Assembly (NCBI GenBank): GCA_932294295.1
Contig: OW028573.1
Location: 60,675,829 to 60,739,828 of the forward strand
Source of the DNA: Alitta virens
Taxonomy: Eukaryota > Annelida > Polychaeta > Phyllodocida > Nereididae
Direction of reading: 5' to 3'
DNA length: 64,000 bases
Under the pieces are notes generated by a model that was not told the origin of the DNA, searched no databases, and saw only the letters and a program-made list of their open reading frames with translations. Of the stretch, positions 23,201 through 37,334 are shown piece by piece (the first letter of the stretch is position 1; each line of letters starts with the position of its first letter). The position numbers and the translations under genes are program-made.

Positions 23201-26200
23201 TTGGTTAGACAATGCATGGAGACAAGAGTACAATGGAACTGTCGTTATGACTTTGTTTCCTTGGATTGCAGTGACAGGCCCTTATTTCATGGTTTATGGT
23301 TCTTGTTTTGGTAATACTTGAGAAAATGCACCTGAAGCATTAGTCATTATTTCTGGCATTATCCTTGTAAAAAAGATGCAAAAGAGCTGTAGTTCAGGTA
23401 GAAGGAGCCTTGAGCAGACTATCAAAAGGTATCAGGTATTATATGAATTTCTTTGTGAATAGAACCATATTTTTTGTATAATCTTAGTATATGTTCTGAT
23501 CCATCTTTATGAAACTCATGAAACACTTTAAAACTTTCAACAGCTTGCAGCGTTCAGTTTTCTAATTAATCCAGATGACAAAATGTTTTATCGACTGTGA
23601 ATTTGATGTTGGTTGCAAAAAAACTATTCTTCCAATCCATTTATTTGAAACATCAACAGTGCAAGCAAGAAAAGTTCAAGTAATATCAAATGGATTTACC
23701 CAAGCATGTGTGATGGTTCCATGATCCAAGAGATGGTTAGCAGTTGTAGGGGTGCACTGATGCAGGGATGTCATAAGGGCTGAAGATGGAAGCAGCTGCT
23801 GTGCACAAGCATCCTCAGCATCTCCTGCCATCCCAAAGGGAGTCATCTATCTTGGAATCCTCACCCTGGTGCTCCTCTGATTACGAGTTATTGCAACATA
23901 GCAGCCATGATTGCTTTGTATCTTTTTATGTGCCCCCCCCCCCCTTTCGTTTTTTTTCCTAACTACAGTGGTGTGGTACCTATTCTCCAGGCCACCTTGC
24001 CTTTTTACCTTCATTTTACCATTATATGTGAATTATTGATCCACCTTTATGCCTGGTAGTTTTACTACCATTGCAATTAATGACACCAGGATGACCAGCT
24101 CCCAATTAAGACCAGTGGATTTTGTATATAAACATATGCGTCAATGGTGAAGTTCTATTTCACAGTAATCTGGATGTATATGAGGGAGCAATGGTGTAAG
24201 TTAGGTTTGTCCAAATTAAAAGTGATACTGAGTAAGAACATACAAGTCGGTAATTCTCAGTGTCTGGGTGTATGTAATGAAAATTGTTTCAATTGCTAAG
24301 TTGTATGCAGGTGTAAAACGAAAGAGAACCGGTTTTTAGAGAGAGATACTATATCATTACATGGCTTTGTTGGTTTTGCAAATCTCGACAGTGACACCAG
24401 TTTTCAAGTGGGCAAAAACTGAGCAATGGGTTTCGTTTCTGGCTTGCTGGGGATAAATAAAATGCAAGGAAAGACAGTTTGTGACCTGCCTAGCAACGTA
24501 GAATGTGTGTGGATGAAACCTGAGCAAACCCTGTAGCTATCAGGTGGTGATTATCTCGAGTGGAAAGGGCCCAACGAACCTAGCTGCCAAGTTACTTGCC
24601 CCACAGTGCCCCCAACATGTCCTGTTCATCATGGCATCGGGACAGTGGGGCCCGAATGAAGCGGCATAAAACCAACGGAGGGTGGCAGGCTGGCCATTAT
24701 CGAGTTGGTCACAGAAAATGCTGTAAAGTGAGCACCCCCGGCTGGGTTACATTGTTTTCTCGCTCATTTCTTCCTCTCCTTTGTTGGTTTTCTAAAGGCT
24801 CGTATCAGATGATGTGATGGATTTTCTGCTGGGACACATTAAGACCCTGGGCCTGGGGTCATGCTTGTCTTTTTTCTAGTAATGCAAAGCTCCTTGCTAT
24901 TTGATCATGTCGAGATAAGAGCCGGCATAAACAAGAATTGTCAACCTGTGGCTCCAAGTTCTACTGCAATGTGTAGTTTGACGGCTACGCCTGGTCAACC
25001 AGCTTGTGTTTCGCCCCCCTATCCACCACTTAATCTAGATTAATTACTTCCAAAGGGATATTTATACAGCGTCTAGTCTATCTGATAAGGTGGGCGTTTG
25101 TCTGCACATATCGCGTCTCCAGAAAGGAGACAAAAGTAACACCGCCATCAAATTTACAACTGCAAATTTCTGCTTGCTTTTGTTATTAAAAAGCTCGTAT
25201 CAGTTTCCATCTTGTATCTAAATTGTGTTTTGTGTAATTTCAAGCCAATTCTTCGTTGGGTTTGCTCATTAAGGGAGATGTTATCTTGGGGGTAATTTGC
25301 AAAGTTCTCAGCAAAAATAAAGGGTGTAAAAGAGTATGTTATTAAGAGGAAAGGAGTGCAAAGGAGCGAGCAGAATCTTGAGAGGGTAGGGGGAGGTAAA
25401 TGGATTTGCCCTGCACCTGCAGCGCGGACCTGCAGCGCCCAGACCAACTGCGCAGTCAATCACCCAAACTAATCAAGTCCAGGTTCTAGCAGGCCTCTAG
25501 AGCTGGGCTCTGAAGCTGGCCTCTAGCAGCTTCTAGCTACTGAAACAGGCACCACCTCTTTCGCTTTATCTCTAACTTATACCAGCAAGTCAATTTAACC
25601 GTGACTCAACTTGCTGGTGACTCCAAAACTTTAAAAGTTGCTCCATTAGCTGTAAGGTCTGGTTTGTGTACACAGCAACATAAAGAGAGCTGGGATATAA
25701 TGGTTTCTAACCTTCAGAAGTGAAGTCTTGGAGAAAACAGTCCCATTTAGTTCTCATTTCCTTGTGTATGTTCAAGCAAAGCTGAGCTAATATTTGTTGT
25801 TGCAGAGGTATTTCCAGCTTGTATAGCCAGCTTCTTGTGGTTCTCTGGTGTATATCTGACGAGGGGGGCAAGTTTGGGTCGACAAGAGTTACCCACAAGT
25901 TATACATCATAACTGCAATGACAGAAGACTATCAGTTCAAGATGGCTTCTCAGCCGACCGACGCCAGTCCTATCAGAGAAATTCCTGCTGAGAAAGTGCT
26001 ACCTTTCTCGCTATCCTGTGATGAGCTGGACCACTTTCAAATCGCTCTCTCATCTAATTGTAAACAGATTCGCGAGTCTAACAGGCAGAATAACTGCTCA
26101 TAAAAAGATACCTCAACGCCAGTTATTTTCTCAGCTTTTTTTCTCAGAGCTCTCTCTTATCGAAAGTAAGTTGCTGGGCTTCAGTTTTAGGTTCTGCAGT

Positions 26201-27670
26201 TTATTGAAGTGGGGTAAACACACTTATTGCATAACTGACGCACGCCAAAACATAACTGGTCGACATGTTCCATCCCTAACCCTGATTGACAGTTTGCAGA
26301 AACTCGAGACAAGCCAGGTCGATAAGGCAGGGATAAGGCTTGGTGGGGCAGATCTGCCCCGTGGCAATGTATCATGCAGACAGACATGGCCCTGTGGCAG
26401 AGAAAGGAAAGCTGATAATGCCATTAACAGACTCTGGCACTTGTTTCCTCCATCATCTTGCCATGTTTGTTGTTGTTAACCAGTTCTGCTTACAAAGAAA
26501 ACACTGTCGTGTGCAAGCCACGAACTCCTGTGGACACCACCTCCCAATGAGCCAAAAACTGCCACATGTTCAGTCTGTTGGATCTAGGTGCTTTACTTGC
26601 TATACTTGCTTTCAGCTAATTAGAGCCACTAGTTAGGGTCACTAATTGACGAACTTAAAGATAGGCCAGTGACATGCTCATTTTACCATGAGTATAAGCG
26701 AGCAACCCATGTAATTACTTGCCTAAAAAATCAACACGATCAAGGCTGAGATGATGCGAATATTCAAGAACTTTCTGGTAAAAAATTTATGCATCGAACA
26801 GTTTGTTCATAATTAATAATTCATAATGTTTATTCATTGCAACCAAAGATACTTATATTGCTTTTATGACGCAGTTGATAGAAAATAAAGAACCACACGC
26901 GACCAGCAATCGCTAGAAAGTTGATATAGAAAGCCAGCATTTGTAAAATCTTAGAATTTTTGGTAATTGTAATCTTTTTTGGGAATAAGTCTCATTTTCC
27001 CAAGAGATGTTGCAGCCAGATATCATGAAATTGTTTTCTTTTCCTTCAATAAACTCCTCTTGTCTCCTGGCGCCGACCCATCTGAATTTCAAGCAGACCA
27101 AGCAGATTCCAGCCTGCGGATATGATGTTGATAAAACATAGAACAGCCATTGTATCTGTTCAGTGTTTTTGGCGAAACATGAGTTGCTTTGGCTGTCTAC
27201 TCGAGTCTGTATGTCCGGACTGGGTCCGGGCCATATGGAGCTGAATTGGGGAATGTTGATAGAAATCGATAAAAGAGGAAGTTGGTTGTAGAGAGGGGAA
27301 ATGCACAAGACCCCATGTCAATGGTGTTCTGCTTTTTGTGATGGAGTTACAGAGGCTGGCGCCAGCCGCATCGATCCCAGAAACTCATCGCTGAGAGGTT
27401 ATCAGTCGAGAAAAGGGTCACCCTAGGACGATCGAGGTCATGGGAGTGTCGTTGCCCTCTCCTAAAAGGTCTTGATAGGTCCCTGCCATATGTAAAAGGT
27501 CCTCTAAACATTGGTCAGGGTTTATACTGTGTGTTCTTACAGACTTGCACAGCCAGACACAAGTGGTTGAACTTGAAATGTGTGTGAAGTGTTTAGGAAA
27601 AAATGTTATTGCAGTTTCAATCTAATATTTGTATGAATCCATTCAAAGGACATTCAGTGTGTATAATAAA

Positions 27671-27729
<59 letters not shown>

Positions 27730-30700
27730 ATGTACACTTGATACTAGCATACTTGTACCATTGTAAACACATTCCACAGAGAAGTGCATGGTGACTAGTT
27801 CCGCTGATGAATCATTGCCTGAACTCGCTCTTTCTGGTGATGCTTTTCTGGCTGGAGAGGCAGAGATAAGCCAGAACAAGCAGAACAAGGATGTGTCGAC
27901 CATGGCTCCAGTCTGTCTCAGCCAGAAAGTGCCTGGCTATCCATGCTAGTCCCTTGGCCATGCTAGGATCCGATTCAAGATAAGTCAATGGCTGCTTCGG
28001 CAGAAATTGCAAGTCAAAGATGGCCTGATACGGTGTAATAGATGCACAGAGAGCAAAGCAACACTATATAACAGAAAACCAAACACATGTTGTATGTATA
28101 AAGAGAACAGTTGCAGCTATATGCCAATTCCCCAGGGATAGACAAGGTTTGTTGTATGACAAACTGTTTGATTGCAATGTCAATATAAGAGTTCGGCTGT
28201 ACTGTTTTCAAAGTCTTTGTTGAATCAAAAGTTTGACTATAAAACTTTGCTAACTTCGCAGCAAATATAGTGCATGTTATGGTAGCTCGCAATATCTCAG
28301 ACGAGAGTTTATTCATGTGATAATTAACACATGGCAAATACTTGTCATCACTGTAAACCAAGTCATAAAAACACAATGGAACAAGCCGCGAGTTCGTTGT
28401 ATAATTCATAAGATTGACCCTGTGGCATTTAACATAGAATTATTCAAAAGTGACAAGTCAATAAATCGTGCGGTTGCAAGAAATGACACATAAAAAGGTG
28501 ACTGAAAAGAATGTAGCACATATGTCAGCTTTATGTTGTTTGTTTTCTGCCCTGTATGAGGTGTTCTGTGGGCCATGAATGGTGTCTTCAGCTTCACAGC
28601 AATATCATTATGCAGGGGGCGTGCCAGGTGCCCAGTGCCTTGGTTGCTTTTTAGTTTGCTTTTAATGTTTATGTGCGGTTGCTTAACCTGACTACGGTGT
28701 CAAGTGGTTATTGTGTGTGGCTTTATGTGTGCCCTGCATCATAATGCTTCTATGATAGACTCACTCAAATGGCCTCCTAACTACGAAGGAAGCACCATCG
28801 GGGACACGGCTCTTGCAAAGGGGTCACACACCCCAGGGGGGCTCCGTCTACCTGCCCAGCCAACTTCATAATGAACCGTAGCAATGGCATAGCAAACGAT
28901 AAAGGCAGGTAACCCGGCGCCCCAGTCCTGTCTTGCCCAGGAACTGTTCATCCATCAGCCCAGCGTGTGTTCCCCTGCCATGCGGTGGGCGAGTGAGCTC
29001 AAGCAAACTAAAACATGAAAGAATGGCACCCAAATTATGCTCTTCTTAAGATAAATACAAACTGCTGTAGGCCTGCTTTTTCTTCAACAAACTGAGCTGT
29101 ACATAGCACGTATTTTGCAGAGGGTCCTTTGAAACCGTCTCAAGTTAGACACCACTTCCTTCAATAATTGTAAAAAAAAGGTCCCTGGCTCGATACCATG
29201 GTTTTATAAAGCATCAACATCGTAGTGTCAATCAAATAACATGCACAAGTTCTGTATGAGAAGTGAAAGTAAATTTTTGCCACTGTTTATGTGAAGGAAA
29301 ATTAGAAATTCAGTTTGTTATTGTCTGGGGTAGGTAAAAGTAAGCTGTTTATGTTGTTTTCTGATTTCACAGCCTAAGAATTGTTCTATTCTACTGGACA
29401 CCCAACTTGTTCCAGAAAATGTCTACCTCTTGGATATACTGTAGAGTAATTTAGAGGACAATCGTGGATTCTATAAGAAGTTGGAGTCTTTGTAGTTTGT
29501 ACAAGGGTTCACATGACCTTCTAAATTTTCTTCTTAATCAGCCATTGTCTGGCTCCTTGGTGCCAGAGTGGGCTTTTTGAGTCCCAGTTTGCAAATGACA
29601 TCGTGAAAGGCAATGGCTTAATGTCTTTGATTGGAGAAATCTAATCCTTTGGCAAATTTAGCTTCCTGTCTCGCCACCAATCTTGCACTTAATGAATTTT
29701 CATCAGTTTAGAACACAGTGAAATTAGAACCTAGGCAGTTAAACGGCTCCGAGAGACTTCGGCGTCCCCTAGCCTAGCCTACCCTATCAATCATTTAATA
29801 CAACAGGCATTGGAATCAATTTCACTAACTAGGTCAGCGAATTTTGTGTGTCTACAACGTTTTTAATGTCGTAATGATGTACTTATCAATCAGAGGGAAT
29901 TAGCCATTGACATAAAAGCCATAAAAGGACAGTGCATGGAAGTAGGATTTAACTGAGTAGGGGGTTCATATACCTTCATTAGCATATTCATTTTTACAAG
30001 CTATTAGATAGATTATTGGACATATCCATCATATTTCAAATTGTATACATAAGACTTTGTTGACTCAGTGGCTGGGATTTCATAGATTCATATGCAGGAT
30101 GAAAGTTGCCTAGTACATGCAAGGAGTCACTAGAGACTTTTTTTTACTGCAACTTTTTCAAGAGAGCGTTCATTACCTTATTTCAGTAGCTGCCACAGTG
30201 CATGCTCACTGTGTCAATTATCAAGGAACTCTGACAGTACTGTGCCAATAACGAGGTAGCTTTCAAGGCAAGTTTTTGACACCACACCTGTGATCTCAAA
30301 CAGATGATCTGATTGGCTGATTATCTCTAAAAGATAGTTTGCTTGGCAGGTGTCAAGAAGAGAGCAATGCCCAATTGATATTACATGATGTACCACAGTA
30401 GTGGTTGTCAGATTACAGTACCTTAAAGAATAGGTGAAATATAAGGTATTTGTATTGCATTGTATTTAGTACAGTACAGACTGCATCAAGATTCTTGTGT
30501 GTGTGAGGCATTTTGAAATGCATTTTGTCAAGACAGATGCATAGACGTCCATACTACGGCCATGGATCACCCAAGAAAAGAGGTATAGATACATTGCTTT
30601 GCACGGTGGGCTAATTATTATCTTGTATGTCTAGATCAGGGTTCCCACCGGTGCCAGCCTTCAGTAAATCAGGAGGACGGATATATCTTGATTAAGGGTC

Positions 30701-33700
30701 TGGTTCTCGTTCTGCATAAAGGGGCTAAGGGCAGAAAAGCTGTGGGGTGTAGGAGGGTATGAGACGCCCTGTCTTGACACTTTACTAATCTAATTTGGCC
30801 CCTGACCAATGCCATATGATGGACTTCAGTTCACTTTCCTGACATGCTTCGTCATATAGCTCTTCAGACACCCCGGAATATGTTTCAAATGTAGCTGATT
30901 AGGTCCTATTTGTGCGAGGGTGAAATACAGTAGGGGGGTGGGGGTGTGAGCTGCCCCGGGCAGCTTGTGACCGCGGGACAGGGTACCAAGAATTGAGTGA
31001 GACTGTCACAGCGTCGTCTGTCTGTCTATGTCTGTCATATAATCATTCTTCTGGCAATCAACTTCCTGCACTGAATCTGGTGGTGATTATTGCCTTCCCA
31101 CAGCATGTCATAACTGAATGATAGAATGTGGATCTGTGTGGAATCTTGCCTTATCAATCTTCTGTAGTACGAAGATGCCTATCATTCAAGTCTACATGCC
31201 TGAGAAAAATATCCTGGGAGAATGTGAAAGAGAATCTTTACTTTGAGATTGGATAAATTAGAGATTCTAATTTATGCAAGCTTTTAGTAATATGCAAATT
31301 GTAATCAACATAAATACAGTTCATTGTATAATAAACAGTGATCAGAGTGATTCGCTTTGCTGGCTCAATTTCTAGTGCCTCTAAAATAAGGAGCTATGAT
31401 TGGAGCATGCATGGACGTGCCACAGAACTCAGAATGCAGTTTGAAGTTCTTGGTATTTCTTGGTAAATCTAATGTCTACATATGCTAAAACGTTTATGCT
31501 CACTTAGAAGACCATTACAAAACTATTGAAAGCAAAGAAGCTTCAAAGGCCAACAAGAAGCCAACATATGGCAGCATCTTGCCAAGAGGATAAGGATGGG
31601 ATGCCTGCAGCAGTAGCAGCAGCAGCTGTAAGTACATAGCTGAGGGCGTGGCCTCCTGACACACACCAGAACTCATAGGAGTCAAGAGGTTGACAATTGG
31701 CCATCTCAGAAGTGTCTCAGCGGCGCCAGTTCCTTACAAACAATCTCAAGAAGCATGTGCCCAGGGTCCATGCTCAGCCCTAACCCAGCCAAATCCAAAC
31801 CTACACGTGTTACATCAGCTTATCCTGCTCTGCATCACACATGGGGTCTGCCATCACTTGTGAGCATTGCACCAACATCTCTCATCTCTTCCTTTGTGTT
31901 ATTCGGCACTTTTTTCCAGGCATATTTTGACTCCATAGACGTTTCCTTTCAGTTGGGATTTGTCAAGATATCAGCCAGAGCAAACAGTTTTGTAAATGCC
32001 CCTGAAAAAACAACACGTTCCTGGCCTGCTCAGTGTGAGCCCCTGTGAGACAGGGTTGATCAGAACTGACAAGCAAATTAAAGCTTTATGCTGACTTTCC
32101 AGTGAGCAAATTCTGTCCGAAGGGAGACGGAGACGGAAATGTTGAAGTGACATAAGGCAGGGAAATGTTGGCAAACAGGCAAATAACTGAAGCATTCTGT
32201 CACTGACAGAGCCTGACACTTCATGATGGATGAACATGTGTTCTACAAATCTACAAATGAATACCGAGGCGAGTCAATAAGGGGGTATTCAAACATTGGA
32301 CGTGCAGGTAGAGACAGCAAATACAGCCCAGGGCCTTTTGGATTCTCAAGAATCCTTTTTGGAAATACAGTTGGCTCCAATATTAAGAAAACTTCAACAC
32401 TCTTCAAACACATCGTGCACACATTTCCTTTATGACCAATTAGTGTCACACTAACTTTTTGTCAAACATTTCTACACTTCTCATTCAGATTTGGGACCAT
32501 TTGTTGTCAAGACATTAACAACAACATGGTCGTTTACATGAACTTGCTCTGTATGAAGTTCATGTATTTGAATAAAAGCTACTACCCTGACCACCAGACC
32601 CACTGGGTTAAGGAATCTTCCTGTGTGGTTCTCGAACGTCAAAACCTAAACAAACCTCGACTTCCACTGAGGCTTTTTGTCCAAATCACGTCTTCAAATA
32701 TGCAGATATTAAATATGCAGTCTCTGTTTAATGTTTGTATGTTAGTTTTGCTCCCCACGGACGCAATTGCCAAAGAAGTGGCCTTAATATAAACTCTACA
32801 TTTGAGAAGTACAGGTAAAAAATTCTGGTAATGTACACAATGCAACATAGGAATGTTTCTTAAGAAAACAGACTCTGCCTTTAACAAGTCAGAAAGTCAA
32901 GGATACCCAGAGGTGAGAAAGAAAGACCCGAGGGCTGACTTCCTACAATTGTTGTGTACACAGACAAGACAGCCAAGTGTTCTGTGCAGGCTGAACCCTT
33001 CCATAGCTCAAGGCAAGGTGGGATAGCTGCCTCTTTGTCAGTTGTACCCACTCTGTATAATTATCAGCCATTAACACCAGCATATCTTTATGAAGATCTT
33101 CAGACTGGGTTGAATACTGTATGCAGTCTTGCTGTGTAGCTGGAAAGCAATAGAAAAGTTAATTTTCAATCTATGTATTGTAATAAACACAATAAAGCTG
33201 CAGCTCAGCTGCATCGCCATTCTAGAGCTCCTATAGAAGCCTTTGCAGTGGCAAGTGGGGCTACCAGATCAGGATGATAACTTGAACACAAGCTAGCTGC
33301 AGGTAGTCACATGATTTCCCCTGCAGGATGTGGAAGCTTCCACTAGCTTTTAGTGCGAAAGTAAACTGTGTAATTTATTGCACCATCTATTCAACTCATT
33401 TTGGAACTTCCTATGTCAACAAGAAAAAATTCCACTTCAAAGAACACCCAAAGATTGTTGGTTTAGCAACTGATCATTACCCCAGCTGTCATGCTTTTTT
33501 GCCTTGTCCGCAAGTATCAATCAACTAGTGTGTAATCAGAAGCCAAAGCTCTCGGCATTTTAATTACAGGTGTGAAGCAGGTAATTGCATGTTGTGGGAT
33601 GAGGTCTGTAAGAAAGGGGGAGTTGGAGGTTTGTGATTGGTGGTTGAAGATTATGACTTGCATCCAGCGCCCTCTTAAGTATTATGCGCACCAATCACAC

Positions 33701-36700
33701 GCCACCTTGTGGTGACAACTCTACCAAGAATGACATTTTTGCTTTGAGCGCTTACGGCAAACTGTCAAAAGACACCAGTTTTTCCCTTTGTAGAAATTTG
33801 TGTGCACCCCCTGTCTCAGGCATATTGCATGTCACTTGACGTGCACCTACGCACCAGTCTCTTCAAACCAGTTATTAAGCACATAGTTTATTTTGCAGGG
33901 GACCAGAGGTTATGTAAAATTGGACGCTAACCCTTGCCATTAATTGCAGACACAGGACTTCCTTTGGCATAGTGGTTAAAACTTTCAACCGTAGATATGA
34001 GGGAAAAAGTAAATTGCCAATTTCGGCAAACCACTGTCCTCTGTTTGCTTTTGTTATATCATGAATCGTGATCCTTTCTCTCATAGGTTGTGTCATTGGT
34101 AGACTACCTATCGGGTCCTCACATTCCTGAGATTTTGCTTTGGGCAACACGACATTTCTTTTCTAATGGTCACTTACTTTTTCAATAATTCCATTTCTCC
34201 AGTCTTGAAATCTAGGGTTTTTTTTTAATTATTGAGTTTTCTGCAGTTTGAAAATCGTTAAGTTTGGAACACTGTGGTCTTTGTATTGGTAAAACCTTGG
34301 ATGAACTAGTTCATCCAAGGTAAAACTAAATGTGGACTGGCTCCAGTTGGTCACTTGAGTTGCTTAATTCTAGCCCACAAACCACAAATAGACAAACTTC
34401 CTGTAATTTTCCTGTTGACCCCTCCAATAGTGCAGACCCAACAATGTGCATTACATTTAATCCTGTAGGAATGTTTGTGTAGAATGATTTAATGGCGTTT
34501 TGCGGCCATTAAGTAGGAAATATTAAGGGACATTCATTCACTGTGAAGTCCAACAATCGATGATCAGATTATTTTTGGACTTTGATGTTTTCTGACCCGC
34601 TGTAAGACTGACAAAACAGTGGCAATTACAGGTTAGGAGAGGTTCCACTTTTTTGTGAGCTGGAATATGCTTATCATTTGATATTAGGTGTAGAATTACT
34701 TGGCATCTTGCTTAATGGAAGAGCAAATTGCTTTGGATTGTTAGGGACTACTCTTGCATACCAGAGAGCAAAGACAGGCTTTGATGGCAGTGGGTATTTT
34801 GGTTTCAGCTGGCCCATGCTAGTCTGCTATAGTATACGCCTTTCCAAAGTGCCTGCCAACTGCACTTGTTTCTCTGTTGTGCTATCCGATTTCTCAGCAG
34901 ACACTTCAGGGTTCAGTAAGGGTCAGCCTCCTCCCTCTTTGCTCTGCTCCCAGTTCTGCCGTTCTGCCCTCCTCCTCTGCCGGGTCGTTCCTCTTGGGGG
35001 CTGGCTCGGGAGCTCTCGGGACGGCTGCACAGGAAGCACAACTCACAAGAACAGGAAGAACACCCCCTCGCCATCTCAAGCCCACAGGGGCTGCTTCATG
35101 TTCCTCCACAAACATTTCTCTGTTATCTTCGAAAACAATGGCAGACGACAAGTATTTAATGAAATGGCGGTCCTATTGGTTCTCCATGGCGCCGCCAGGA
35201 GCGCTTAGCTTTTTCTTCAAACATCGTCTGCTGGGATAATGTTTGCCGTTTTCTTTAGGAAGGCGGGCAACTTGCAAAAATGTGTTTATATGTTGCTGCA
35301 GCGAAGGACAACACAGATAAGACAGCAGGAGGACTGGCCTCGTGTTTTCTCCTGATGATTACCTTATGGCTGTGGGGGGAAGGATGTTACAAGAGTTGGG
35401 AAGTTGTCCCACTCTATGCCTGGGGCCTGAATAACCCGCATAAGTTCATGAGTTATGATTCGTATACCTTACACTGTGCAAGCTTATCCAATGACAAAAC
35501 ATTCCTGGCAACGTCATGCATTTAGTGTATGTGTTTTGTGTTCAACAATGTTAGCATTTCTGGTTGTATCAGTTGTCTCTTTGCCTCTGACTCCAAGGTG
35601 GTTCGCCCAGTGGGTCTCAACTTATATACTCTTAAGCATAAAACATCGCAAGGTATTTCTTATATATCTTGATGATACGCCTTATATTGGTCATATATTA
35701 CACAAATGTGCTGATAAGGGTTCTTGTGAAGTATGCCTGTGAATTCCATGATACCTGCAGAGCCATGGGCAGCTGCCCATGTCCATCACTTCGGTGTAAT
35801 GAGTCCAGGCAGCCACAGACTTGTCAGGGTTAAGATAATGTTAGCAATGTTCACATGCCAATTGTAGAAACTAATGTCAGACTGGCACAGCTTCTCACCA
35901 CACTTGAGAGGGTTCTGTGTCAAACAGCCAAATTTATCAAACCTCTGAGACAACCAGCTCAGTTTTTTCTACCCACCCTCCTTATCTATTAGATAACAAA
36001 AGTCAGTCTGAGATATCGTGTGTGTAAAAAATACCCTCAGTTATCTAGGTCCTCTTTGATGTGCTAGAAACTGGCTTTTTTTTTGAAGTGGTGTTGATTG
36101 GATGTGCAATGTGCTGTATATTTGGGTTGCAGTGAAGTCTTTATTTTTTTTCATCAAATCCTGTCATGTGTTTTAACTGACTATGTTTCAGACCATCAAC
36201 TAAATGTAGTTTGTTTTGTTATGTTTCAGGTACCATAGAATGTATTTGTACGACCTTAGAATGTAAGAGGGATCTCAAAGGAAGTTGCCATGCCAACCAC
36301 ATGTGTTATGTGCAGTACATGCCGGTAGATGGCACCAGTGGCAGTGGACCTGAGACGTCCCCTATCGTCAGAGGATGTATTGACGAGAGAACCCCTTTGC
36401 TATGTGAAAACAGAAGGCCTCAAGCTTACACTGGTTCCTGGCCTGTATTGCTTTGTTGTAAAGAAGACTGGTGTAATAAAGACGTATTACCCACGGTGCC
36501 ACCATGGCTTACCTCATTTGAAAGTAAGTTTGGTAGCTTTCTCTTATTAAAAAAAAATTCTACTGAAGTTCATGAATTGGATATTATATCTATATAACGT
36601 AAGATGTCCGTAATGTATCCTGTGGACTAGACCTTATGAATATTGAATATTTTCGTAATGTGATATATTGTATGCAGAAAATAACCCAAATTATATTATC

Positions 36701-37334
36701 TAAAGTTAGAATTTAGATGTATCAATAGGCCTATTAAGGTGATCTTAGATTTAGTGCACGGTCAATAATTTTCTTTTTATGGTGGCCTGCCGCTGTGTAT
36801 ACAAATAATACATAGTATCTATCAATTTTGTATCTACTAAATGATTATTTTGTTTGTTCAATTTTTGCAGACACTGATGAAGAGGAAATCCAAGTGAGGC
36901 CCAAACCTCACAACCCATCCAAGGAGTTTGAGCTCAGTGAATCTGGTCACGACTTCAATTTCAGTGACGACTTTTTACCCGTGTCCTCCAACAGTCAAAC
37001 AAACTCTTTGGGCTACAACCACAAGAGAGGGGACACGAGTTCGAACTCTGATCTGCCCTCTAGACCCAGAAGCAAGGGTCGGACAGTTAACCCCTTGTAT
37101 GTGGCAGTGCCTGTAGCAGGGGCTTGCGTTCTTCTAGCCATCATAATTTTCGCTATTTATGTCCTCAAAAGACAGAACGAATATTACGAGGATTACAAAT
37201 ACGAAAGCAACCTTCGTAGTCAGATACCCCCTCATTACGTCACGGGGGAATACCCTGACAGCAAGAGGACCATGTATGTAGCGTGTGAACGATCTTCATT
37301 GGGCAGTGAGACGAAGCTTCTCATGAAAGTGTGA
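20169..37334 (+). CDS. BAMBI-like kinase-less TGF-beta pseudoreceptor (divergent paralogue), gene span
   Basis: Three coding exons (20169-20235, 36230-36523, 36871-37334) join through two phase-1 introns to give 274 residues, against about 260 in human BAMBI. Layout: signal peptide (1 to about 22), activin-receptor-type cysteine domain (about 23-110) ending CCKEDWCN, a long acidic, serine-rich linker (about 121-190), one transmembrane helix (about 196-218, containing AVPVAGACVLL) and a cytoplasmic tail of about 56 residues without a kinase. By family, BAMBI joins TGF-beta/BMP receptor complexes at the plasma membrane and limits their signalling; this copy may differ. It lies tail-to-tail with a second BAMBI gene (52969-61329). 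The AVP-x2-G motif, the cysteine order and the intron phases match that gene. A secretory three-finger membrane protein of another family is the only real alternative. Confidence 0.85.
27674..27726. repeat. (TA)n microsatellite
   Basis: An uninterrupted TA run of about 53 bases inside intron 1 of the BAMBI-like gene. The length may vary between individuals. Confidence 0.95.
33663..33714 (-). repeat. Short repeat with CTCF-like core, related to the one at 9471
   Basis: CAGCGCCCTCTT (33664-33675; AGAGGGCGCTG on the minus strand) is followed about 30 bases on by GCCACCTTGTGG. The same two motifs are paired at 9471 and 48691, but here the first is inverted. Confidence 0.3.
34294..34321. repeat. 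28-base perfect palindrome
   Basis: The sequence equals its own reverse complement over 28 bases, centred on ACTAGT with arms starting ACCTTGGATGA. No spacer is present, so it would form a cruciform rather than a normal hairpin loop. Its role is unknown; it may be a fused inverted repeat. Confidence 0.9.
36230..36523 (+). CDS. BAMBI-like gene, coding exon 2 (ectodomain)
   Basis: Preceded by the acceptor TATGTTTCAG and followed by the donor GTAAGT. It encodes the whole cysteine domain: C-x-C-x4-C-x7-C-x5-C, then RGC, LC, and the closing CCKEDWCN box seen in activin-receptor-type ectodomains. The ten cysteines line up one for one with exon 2 of the minus-strand gene. Both junctions are phase 1. 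Confidence 0.88.
36871..37334 (+). CDS. BAMBI-like gene, coding exon 3 (linker, transmembrane segment, tail)
   Basis: Starts after the acceptor ATTTTTGCAG. The first residues are acidic (DEEE) and the extracellular linker of about 75 residues is rich in Ser, Asp and Asn. The transmembrane helix is followed by KRQNEYYEDYKY and a tyrosine-containing tail that ends KLLMKV before TGA (37332-37334). The juxtamembrane linker is more than twice as long as in the sister gene, and the tail shows no similarity I can see to it. Confidence 0.88.

Larger units (their letters stand above)
20236..36229 (+). other. Intron 1 of the BAMBI-like gene
   Basis: A 16 kb intron without a supported internal gene. 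It contains six GGCGCC motifs (20510, 27069, 27358, 28916, 31722, 35188), a TA microsatellite, a 28-base perfect palindrome at 34294 and a four-fold GTTAGCA repeat near 20895. A G+C-rich patch with an inverted CCAAT box next to TGGCGCC lies at 34970-35200. Open frames here lack coding character. Intronic enhancers are likely but not demonstrable from sequence. Confidence 0.6.

Noticed and set aside
26018..26479. 153-codon plus-strand frame in intron 1
   Set aside because: Composition is not protein-like, and it overlaps equally long frames on the other strand.
34678..35239. Overlapping frames of 120-176 codons
   Set aside because: G+C-rich patch yields frames on both strands; none has domain signals or clear splice sites.
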